Below are positions 6,046-11,544 of a stretch of 11,544 bases of DNA, piece after piece; position 1 is the first letter of the stretch, and the number at the start of each line of letters is the position of its first letter. The notes beneath the pieces are model-generated. The model was given only the letters and a program-made list of their open reading frames with translations, had not been told where the DNA came from and searched no databases. The DNA is from Thermosulfurimonas sp. (GTDB lineage: Bacteria; Desulfobacterota; Thermodesulfobacteria; Thermodesulfobacteriales; Thermodesulfobacteriaceae). Both the position numbers and the translations under genes were made by a program. Location of the stretch: positions 1 through 11,544 of the forward strand of contig WFPH01000182.1 in the NCBI GenBank assembly GCA_015487645.1. The letters run 5' to 3'.

Positions 6046-6498
6046 TTATTCTTCTCCCTCCTGAGAGTCACCAAGGGTTACCGGTACATGAAAGAGTTTT
6101 AGAAGCTTCGTAGCCTTGGGAGGTCCAAATTTTTTGGTCTCCGGAGGAATGTGGCAGTTCCAGCAATAGGGTTCCACCGCGGCAAACTGATGGCAACGAT
6201 CACAGAACTTACTCTTGTCATGGTGACATTTCATGCAACCATTCTGGAGACCGATCCAGAAACGGGCACCGTCCGAAGAGGTATAAACTCGCATCCCATC
6301 CCGGATGGCCATGTTCCGCCACTGATTGAGAAGCTGCATGTGATGCGAACGCATATACTCCTTGGATTCCACACAGCGCCCCTGTGGTAGTTCCGGTTGA
6401 GGAGCGGCCACCGTTTTGCCATGATTCCACCAGATAGGCAGGGTTACAAAAAGGACGAAGATAATTATCCCCGGAATCACCTTGTCGCTGTTATACAT
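6046..6498 (-). CDS. dsrJ: DsrJ, membrane-anchored triheme cytochrome c
   Basis: This 150-residue protein has one N-terminal hydrophobic segment (about residues 7-24) that probably acts as an uncleaved signal anchor, placing the rest in the periplasm. Three CxxCH heme c sites are present: CMKCH (88-92), CDRCH (99-103) and CWNCH (112-116). C42 matches the position of the cysteine that, in Allochromatium vinosum DsrJ, serves as an unusual axial heme ligand; that equivalence is inferred from spacing. The protein's exact role in the complex (electron transfer or periplasmic sulfur chemistry) is unsettled. The GAGGAGG ribosome binding site lies inside the end of dsrK, and only one base separates dsrK's stop from this ATG, so translation is probably coupled. 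Confidence 0.95.
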   Translation of the reverse strand: MYNSDKVIPGIIIFVLFVTLPIWWNHGKTVAAPQPELPQGRCVESKEYMRSHHMQLLNQWRNMAIRDGMRVYTSSDGARFWIGLQNGCMKCHHDKSKFCDRCHQFAAVEPYCWNCHIPPETKKFGPPKATKLLKLFHVPVTLGDSQEGEE

Positions 6499-6499
6499 C

Positions 6500-8113
6500 T
6501 TAAGCCTCCTCTGCTCCTTTTAAAGGCTGAAAACGCAGATCCGTGGTCCTTTTCTTTTCGCCCGGGATAACCAGGGCGTTGCCTACCAGCTCGTGCACTC
6601 CGCAGACCTGAACTCCGGGAACCCAGTAGTTCATCAGAGGCGGAAGCACGGCTCGGTCGATGGCGCAGATACAGGCCAGCATGTTGACCCCGTGTTTCTC
6701 GTGGACATACTCCACGGCATTGGCCCGCGGAAAACCACCCCGCATCCGCATCTCCATATACTCGTCCGTGTTGAGCCCCGAACCGCTTCCACAACAGAAG
6801 GTCTTCTCCCGAATGGTGTTCTCGGGCATGTCGTAAAAGTTGTTACAAACCTGTTTCAGGATGAAACGGGGTTCCTCAAAGATTCCCATCGCCCGCGAAG
6901 GGTTGCAGGAATCATGAAAGGTCACCACGACATGATCATTCCGACTGGGATCCAGCTCCAGCTTGCCATGCGCGATAAGATCCGCCGTAAACTCACAGAT
7001 ATGCACGATCTTGGTGCTCTTGGCGTGTTCGAAAACCGTGCCCGTAATGGGGGACTTGGGCACCTCTAAATTCTTGGGGGCCGGCCCCAGCATGGTGTCC
7101 TCGTACTGGTGCACCACCCGCCACATGTGACCGCACTCTCCTCCCAGGATCCACTTCACCTTGAGACGCTCGGCTTCATGATAAATCTTGGCATGAAGCT
7201 TACGCATCATCTCATGCGAGGTAAAAAGCCCGAAGTTTCCACCTTCGGCGGCATAGGTACTCAGCGTCCAATCCAGACCGAGGTAATGAAAGAGAAGGAC
7301 ATAACCCATAAAGGTGTAAATTCCGGGGTCAGCAAAGAAATCCGCCGAGGGAGTCACAAAGAGGATTTCAGCCCCTTTCTTGTTGATGGGTACTTCCGGG
7401 CGAATACCCGTAATTTCCTCGATGTCGTCCAGCAGGAACTCAATGTTCTCCTGGATCGTATGAGGCTGAAGCCCAATATGGTTACCCACAAAGGCCGAAT
7501 TGCGCACCGGCTCGAGGATCCAGTTGATGTTCACCCCGATTTCGTGCAGGATCTCCCGGGCCAGGATGGTGATTTCCGCCGTGTCAATACCATAAGGGCA
7601 GAACACCGAACACCGCCGGCACTCGGTACATTGATAATAGTAGTAGAACCATTCCTTGATCACGTCTTCCGTAAGCTTGCGAGCCCCGGCCAAGCGACCG
7701 AAAAGCTTCCCGCTCCGGGTAAACTCCCCTTTGATCACCGAACGCAGGAGTTCGGCCCGCAACACCGGCATGTTCTTGGGATCTCCCGTGCCCAGGAAGA
7801 AATGGCACTTGTCCGCACAGGCCCCGCAGCGCACACAAATATCCATAAAAAGCTTAAAGGACCGGAAGCGCTCCATACGATCCTTAATGGCATTGAGCAC
7901 GATCTCCTTCCAGTTGGAAGGGAGCTTCCAGTCCTCATCATGGGGCTGCCACTCCCGGGGATTTGGCAACCCCAGCTCTTCTACTACCGAGGGCTTACCC
8001 GCATAACAGTAGGTCCCCGGACGAAACTCCGGCTTGGTATCCATCCAGTGCTTGGCCGGCATCCGGTCATAGTTAACTTCCTTTAGCAACTCATCCCTTT
8101 TAGGTAGTGCCAT
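6500..8113 (-). CDS. dsrK: DsrK, HdrD-like iron-sulfur catalytic subunit
   Basis: This is a cytoplasmic subunit of 537 residues, related to HdrD of heterodisulfide reductase and proposed to reduce the DsrC trisulfide. Two [4Fe-4S] binding motifs are visible: CVRCGACADKC (C93/96/99/103) and CTECRRCSVFCP (C162/165/168/172). The C-terminal half carries the cysteine-rich CCG module that binds the noncubane catalytic cluster: FHDSCN (C403), FCCGSGSGLN (C440, C441) and CIC (C481, C483). An earlier ECGHMW (C327) and HICEF (C373) look like the degenerate first CCG repeat. The ATG at 8113 has a GGAAGGGG ribosome binding site. The gene lies 16 bp after dsrM and one base before dsrJ. Length and motifs match full-length DsrK. 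Confidence 0.96.
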   Translation of the reverse strand: MALPKRDELLKEVNYDRMPAKHWMDTKPEFRPGTYCYAGKPSVVEELGLPNPREWQPHDEDWKLPSNWKEIVLNAIKDRMERFRSFKLFMDICVRCGACADKCHFFLGTGDPKNMPVLRAELLRSVIKGEFTRSGKLFGRLAGARKLTEDVIKEWFYYYYQCTECRRCSVFCPYGIDTAEITILAREILHEIGVNINWILEPVRNSAFVGNHIGLQPHTIQENIEFLLDDIEEITGIRPEVPINKKGAEILFVTPSADFFADPGIYTFMGYVLLFHYLGLDWTLSTYAAEGGNFGLFTSHEMMRKLHAKIYHEAERLKVKWILGGECGHMWRVVHQYEDTMLGPAPKNLEVPKSPITGTVFEHAKSTKIVHICEFTADLIAHGKLELDPSRNDHVVVTFHDSCNPSRAMGIFEEPRFILKQVCNNFYDMPENTIREKTFCCGSGSGLNTDEYMEMRMRGGFPRANAVEYVHEKHGVNMLACICAIDRAVLPPLMNYWVPGVQVCGVHELVGNALVIPGEKKRTTDLRFQPLKGAEEA

Positions 8114-8129
8114 GGCTTAACCCCTTCCT

Positions 8130-9149
8130 TTAGGATTCTTTCTTGTCCTTGTAACAATCCTCATCTATCGGCTGACCGGCAGACTCCAACTGCTCCTTGA
8201 ACTTCTCCTGCCATTCACAGTAAGTAAGAAATTTGGGCGGAACCCCTTCCCACCAGGGGTTGATATGACGAACCCGACGGTTGTCGTTGGGGAGATTCCG
8301 TGTGGGGCTGAAAAAGATCCCCAGCATATGGACCAGCTTGCTGAAGGGGAAATACGCCACCAACACACTGATAAAGAATAGGTGCACGAAGAACACCAAA
8401 CCAATTCCCTGCGGAATCTTAGGGTGGAGGGTCACCAGACCCATGGTGAGCTCTTTCACCGAGGTAATGTCCACGCGGAGGAAATAGCGCATGAGCATCC
8501 CGGAGGTCACCAACCCCAGGATCAGAAAGAGAGGGAAGTAATCCGAAGCATGGGAAATGTAATTGACCTTGGCGTCCACTAGACGCCGCAAAAGGAGAAA
8601 GGTAAGACCAGCCAAGATGGCCACATCCGTCAGGTAAAGATGAGGAAGACCGATGTGGAAGAAACTGTCTACCGCATCCAGCATCCGGATAAAGTCGGGC
8701 ACGGGATAAGAGAAAAGCCGAAAGTGCCGGATAAGAATGATAAAGAAGGACCAGTGAAAAAGGATGGCCCCCAGCCAGAGCCACTTACTGGATCCATAAT
8801 AGAGCTTGCGCCCGCGAAGGTCGGCCCGAAGATTCCGGAAAAGCGACCGGAAGGCCAGCACCTCCAGAGCCATTCTCAAAACCACCTCGAAGTTGTTGGC
8901 CGGACTCTCCAGACGACTGTGTTTGATCCAGGGGAGACTCTTCTGCTGCCCGCAGGTGGTCGTGATCTTGAAGGGCACCGGCGATTTGGCCCAGTTTACC
9001 ATGCGATAAACCAGGCCGATCACAAAGGTCAAAAAGGCTGCGTAGGGCACAATCACCCCAAACAGGGTATAAAGCTTTAAGACCCCGACCCCCAACCAAA
9101 CCAGAATCACCATACCTATTACGGCCACCAATGCGGCTACCACATTCAT
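8130..9149 (-). CDS. dsrM: DsrM, membrane heme b quinone-reactive subunit
   Basis: This is a 339-residue membrane protein of the NarI/HdrE type, with hydrophobic segments near residues 3-24, 30-50, 124-141, 172-190, 205-222 and 247-268. In the family it binds heme b and oxidises menaquinol, passing electrons to DsrK. Candidate heme-ligand histidines in or near membrane segments are H132, H142, H256 and H274. The loop between segments 2 and 3 (about 55-120) and the C-terminal tail (about 275-339) are hydrophilic and probably contact DsrK. The ATG at 9149 is preceded by AGGGGT. The gene begins 12 bp after the RsbRD-type gene and ends 16 bp before dsrK, so all are likely one transcript. Confidence 0.95.
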   Translation of the reverse strand: MNVVAALVAVIGMVILVWLGVGVLKLYTLFGVIVPYAAFLTFVIGLVYRMVNWAKSPVPFKITTTCGQQKSLPWIKHSRLESPANNFEVVLRMALEVLAFRSLFRNLRADLRGRKLYYGSSKWLWLGAILFHWSFFIILIRHFRLFSYPVPDFIRMLDAVDSFFHIGLPHLYLTDVAILAGLTFLLLRRLVDAKVNYISHASDYFPLFLILGLVTSGMLMRYFLRVDITSVKELTMGLVTLHPKIPQGIGLVFFVHLFFISVLVAYFPFSKLVHMLGIFFSPTRNLPNDNRRVRHINPWWEGVPPKFLTYCEWQEKFKEQLESAGQPIDEDCYKDKKES

Positions 9150-9161
9150 AGATCTCGACCC

Positions 9162-9722
9162 CTAATGAGTTTTTTCGTTATGCCTAGCCTCCGGAGGGAG
9201 GCTACCTTCCCGCTCGTCGTAAAGATACCCCGCCCGTTTAAGGAGCAAATATAGCCGACTCTTCCACTCCTGAAACTTAATCTCGTTGAGTTTCTCGCGA
9301 GCCTGCATGTAATGATTGAAGGCCCGGAGCATCATCGCATCTATCCGATCTTCCACTTCAAGAAGGCCTTCCGGACCAAACTCCTGCAGGATCTCTTCCC
9401 CGGCCTCCTCTCGAACGGCCGACTTGAGATAGAAAAGGAAGGCCAGAGCCTCGGAAGGCCAGCGACTCTGGACGGCCTCAATTTTAATAATCCTATCCAG
9501 GTAATAATCGATCTTTTCCCAGGAAAGATCCTCAGCCAGCTGCGATACCAGCCCCTTCAACCCCTCTTCTAGCCTATATCCCAGGGGGTTCTCGAAACGA
9601 TCAGTCTCTTTTTTGAGGAAACGGACGGTTTCTTTGGGAAAGGTCTGGTAGACCTTTTCCCGTAAATTTTCGAAGATTGAACCTTGCTTCGCTTTTAAGA
9701 TTCTTTCGGCCTTCAAGGACAT
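9162..9722 (-). CDS. RsbRD N-terminal-domain-like protein leading the dsr operon
   Basis: This is a 186-residue, largely helical soluble protein. The stretch NPLGYRLEEGLKGL (45-58), then IIKIEAVQSRWPSEALAF (78-95) and LKSAVREE (99-106), resembles the RsbRD N-terminal domain seen in stressosome-type sensor proteins. No C-terminal STAS domain follows, so it is not a complete RsbR. From memory, such genes commonly sit just before dsrM in sulfate reducers. A role as sensor, chaperone or assembly factor is unproven. The ATG at 9722, with AAAAGGGAA just upstream, is preferred over a GTG at 9776, because the longer form would translate the candidate promoter. The gene lies 12 bp before dsrM and is the first gene of the unit. 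The domain call is moderately sure; the function is unknown. Confidence 0.75.
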   Translation of the reverse strand: MSLKAERILKAKQGSIFENLREKVYQTFPKETVRFLKKETDRFENPLGYRLEEGLKGLVSQLAEDLSWEKIDYYLDRIIKIEAVQSRWPSEALAFLFYLKSAVREEAGEEILQEFGPEGLLEVEDRIDAMMLRAFNHYMQAREKLNEIKFQEWKSRLYLLLKRAGYLYDEREGSLPPEARHNEKTH

Positions 9723-9731
9723 GGCTTCCCT

Positions 9732-9761
9732 TTTAAAAGCAAAAAGCCCCAGGGATGTCAA
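9732..9761 (-). promoter_or_regulatory. Candidate sigma-70-type promoter of the dsr operon
   Basis: On the minus strand a perfect TTGACA (9756-9761) is followed after 17 bp by TTTTAA (9733-9738), or after 18 bp by TTTAAA. Very AT-rich sequence lies upstream (about 9777-9840) and could act as an UP element. Transcription would begin only a few bases before the ATG at 9722. The region also contains the only non-coding gap before the operon, which supports a promoter here. Confidence 0.45.
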
Positions 9762-9776
9762 GGGAGCTGAAAGCAC

Positions 9777-9853
9777 ATAAAATCCAATAAAATAATTTTT
9801 AAGTTTTTCTTAAGCCTTTAATCTCACTTTTTTGGAAAATTATGGACGTATCC
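9777..9853. other. AT-rich intergenic region upstream of the dsr operon
   Basis: This 77-bp gap between the DUF763 gene and the RsbRD-type gene is strikingly AT-rich compared with its surroundings. It contains a weak TTAAG/CTTAA stem with a 5-base loop at about 9798-9812, followed on the minus strand by A/T-rich sequence. No convincing terminator for the DUF763 gene is visible. It may hold operator sites, but I see no clear inverted repeat. Confidence 0.4.
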
Positions 9854-10936
9854 TTAGTGAAAAAGACGGGAAAGTCTCTTAAGAGCGGACAGACGGTCCC
9901 TTTCTCCGAGCCGGGCGCGGACCAGAGCCTCTTCTAGAAAAGCCACCGTTTCGTCGTAAGTGCGGCGGTCCACCGGGAACGGATGGCCATCTTTGCCTCC
10001 GTGGGCAAAGGCGTAACGGGCGGGATCCTGGCGGGAGGCTTCAACCTCATAAAGGAGCTCCGAGACCAGGGTCAAGGCTCGGAGGTTCTTGGGACCGAGC
10101 CCCTTTATCTTCAAAAGTTCCCGAAAGTTGCGGGGAGGTTCCTGGTAGGCCGAAAGAAGGACCTTCTCAAGCCCCCGGGGATATAAATCGGCTTCCGATA
10201 GACCGTGTCTTCTAGGCAAAACGAGCCTCCGGGCCTTTTCTATTTCCCGCAGAACCTTTTCCGGGGGCTCCTTCAACATCTCGCAGAGGGTCTCTCTCAC
10301 CGCTCGACTCCGGCGAGCCGTGAGATCCAGAACCTCTTTCTCCTTCCTCACCGTAGCGATTCCGCTGTGGGGTTCTTCCACGGGATCCCGAATGTTCTCC
10401 GAAAACCAGTGATAACGCCTGGCATAGGCCGTAGCCTGGTTCAGCCCCTGCTGGATGACAGCCCATTGACCTTCCACCGTAAAGATAAAAGTATGATGGT
10501 AGAGCTGGTAGCCATCCTGAAGGGCGGTGTTGTCTACCTTGGCCGTAAGCCGGGAAAGCTCGGGAAACTCCCGGAAACTTTCTGGAAGTCCCAGTCTTTC
10601 GGCATAGGCCAAGATCTCTTCCGGGGTCTTGAGGCTGGCTTTGGCCTTACCTCCGCAGACGAAGACCCCGATTTCGGGGGCCAGGGGACTCAGGGCCTCT
10701 TTGAGAGCCCCGCAGACCGTGGTGGTCAGACCCGAGGAGTGCCAGTCGAAGCCCAAGAGACAACCGAAGGCCTGGAACCAGAAGGGATCCGAAAGGCGGC
10801 GGAGGAGTTCACTCCTCCCGAACTCTTCCAGGATCACCAGGGAGAGGGCCCGGGCCAGGCGCACCATGCGGGCAAAGAGCCAGCGTGGGGCCCGTCCGCC
10901 GTGCAGCGGAAGATCGGCCACCCCGGTTCGTCTCAT
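9854..10936 (-). CDS. DUF763 family protein
   Basis: This 360-residue protein starts MRRTGVADLPLHGG, the signature opening of the DUF763 (COG1415) family, found mostly in archaea and thermophilic bacteria and without an established function. Other strongly patterned stretches are VDNTALQDGYQLYHH (134-148), QGLNQATAYARRYHW (163-177) and HGGKDGHPFPVDRR (312-325). Residues 271-292 (LLKIKGLGPKNLRALTL) look like a helix-hairpin-helix DNA-binding motif, which hints at a nucleic-acid role. The length is typical of the family. Its ATG overlaps the pyrF stop by 4 bp (ATGA), so translation is probably coupled to pyrF. Nothing else in the context explains its job. Family call is confident; function is unknown. 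Confidence 0.88.
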   Translation of the reverse strand: MRRTGVADLPLHGGRAPRWLFARMVRLARALSLVILEEFGRSELLRRLSDPFWFQAFGCLLGFDWHSSGLTTTVCGALKEALSPLAPEIGVFVCGGKAKASLKTPEEILAYAERLGLPESFREFPELSRLTAKVDNTALQDGYQLYHHTFIFTVEGQWAVIQQGLNQATAYARRYHWFSENIRDPVEEPHSGIATVRKEKEVLDLTARRSRAVRETLCEMLKEPPEKVLREIEKARRLVLPRRHGLSEADLYPRGLEKVLLSAYQEPPRNFRELLKIKGLGPKNLRALTLVSELLYEVEASRQDPARYAFAHGGKDGHPFPVDRRTYDETVAFLEEALVRARLGERDRLSALKRLSRLFH

Positions 10937-11544
10937 ACACAGAACCTTTCAGCAAAGGCCTCGGCCATTTCAGCCAGGATCCTCTCGGCCACTCCCCGGG
11001 GATCACGAGACTCCCTTATGGGACGCCCCACCACCAGGTAATCCGCCCCGGAGCGGATGGCCTCCCCCGGAGAGGCGATGCGTTTCTGGTCGTCGGCCAA
11101 GGACTCCTCTAGCCACTCCGGCCGCACGCCCGGCACCACCGTCAAAAGATGGGGAAAGGCCTCCTTGATCCGGGCCACTTCTTTGGCCGAGCAGACCACT
11201 CCGTGGACCCCGCAACGGTAGGCTAAGCCGGCCAATCTCAGAGCCGCCTCCTCCAGATCTCGGGAGAGTTCCGGAGAATACCCCACCTCCATGAGGTCGG
11301 CCCGAGAAAGCGAGGTCAAAATGGTCACGGCCAAGACCTTAAGCCCGCCTTCAGCGGCCCGGGCCGCCTCACGAACCGCCCAGCGCCCGGCCAGCATATG
11401 AACCGTGAGCATATCCGCCCCGATCCTGGAAGCTGAACGCACGGCCCCGGCCACCGTGGCCGGAATATCATTGAGTTTGAGATCCAGGAAAACCTCCGCT
11501 CCGGCCTCCTCCCGGACCATTTCCACCGCGGCCGGGCCCACCGC
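10933..11544 (-). CDS. pyrF: Orotidine 5'-phosphate decarboxylase (5' end beyond the window)
   Basis: This enzyme makes UMP from OMP, the last step of de novo pyrimidine synthesis. The catalytic Asp-Lys-Asp stretch is visible as FLDLKLNDIPATV, where the usual family His before the second Asp is Asn. Further matches are DMLTVHMLAG, VCSAKE, the VPGVRPE phosphate-binding region and the C-terminal VVGRPIRESRDP. About 203 residues are present. The open frame runs off the right edge of the window, so roughly the first 30 residues are missing, and the GTG near 11541 is an internal valine rather than a start. The stop codon overlaps the DUF763 start by 4 bp. Confidence 0.95.
   Translation of the reverse strand, partial: AVGPAAVEMVREEAGAEVFLDLKLNDIPATVAGAVRSASRIGADMLTVHMLAGRWAVREAARAAEGGLKVLAVTILTSLSRADLMEVGYSPELSRDLEEAALRLAGLAYRCGVHGVVCSAKEVARIKEAFPHLLTVVPGVRPEWLEESLADDQKRIASPGEAIRSGADYLVVGRPIRESRDPRGVAERILAEMAEAFAERFCV

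Noticed and set aside
7109..8086. Long plus-strand open frame opposite dsrK (325 codons)
   Set aside because: It lies antisense inside the clearly recognised dsrK, its translation matches no family I know, and it has no ribosome binding site. It is a codon-bias shadow. The same applies to 4372-5100 opposite dsrP and 2628-3371 opposite dsrN.
9723..9776. GTG start at 9776 for the RsbRD-like gene
   Set aside because: The added 18 residues are encoded by the stretch holding the TTGACA/TTTTAA promoter candidate. The ATG at 9722 has an AGGGA site upstream.
11539..11544. GTG near the right edge as the pyrF start
   Set aside because: The frame stays open to the edge, and the conserved N-terminal strand with the first substrate-binding Asp would be missing, so the gene is simply cut by the window.

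Overview
The window comes from the chromosome of a dissimilatory sulfur-metabolising bacterium. Its core is a complete dsrM-dsrK-dsrJ-dsrO-dsrP operon on the minus strand. This is the membrane complex thought to pass electrons between the quinone pool and the DsrC trisulfide in sulfate, sulfite and thiosulfate reducers and sulfur disproportionators. The gene content (an RsbRD-type gene in front of dsrM, DUF763, a dsrN-like amidase and a small ferredoxin) and the protein composition suggest a thermophilic member of Thermodesulfobacteriota. That taxonomic call is inference; there is no rRNA gene here to confirm it.

Layout from left to right. Positions 1-683 hold an O6-alkylguanine-DNA alkyltransferase gene (minus strand) bracketed by a pair of inverted, double-hairpin repeats of about 60 bp, plus a 16-bp direct repeat whose copies start exactly 600 bp apart. 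Positions 706-1272 (plus strand) encode a stand-alone macro-domain protein. The rest is on the minus strand. Reading it in the direction of transcription, from right to left: partial pyrF (window edge to 10933), a DUF763 gene overlapping it by 4 bp, an AT-rich gap with a candidate promoter, the RsbRD N-terminal-domain gene, dsrM, dsrK, dsrJ, dsrO, dsrP, a strong rho-independent terminator, then dsrN (CbiA family), a 62-residue ferredoxin, a GC-rich hairpin, and a protein with a C-terminal J domain. The J-domain gene ends tail-to-tail against the macro-domain gene, and their stop codons overlap.

How the parts fit. DsrO (Tat-exported, 16 cluster-type cysteines), DsrJ (triheme cytochrome c) and DsrP (NrfD-type quinone protein) form the periplasm-facing part. 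DsrM (heme b) and DsrK (HdrD-like) form the part that reaches the cytoplasm and acts on DsrC. DsrN would amidate siroheme for DsrAB, and the ferredoxin is a likely electron carrier. The RsbRD-type protein leads the operon and may sense stress or status. No gene gap exceeds about 105 bp.

The dsr block follows a known plan. The most unusual items are the repeat-bracketed alkyltransferase unit, the ferredoxin in which Asp replaces the second cysteine of cluster I, -10-like hexamers abutting the first genes of three transcription units, and the poorly characterised J-domain and DUF763 proteins. I see no clear sign of an entirely new system.
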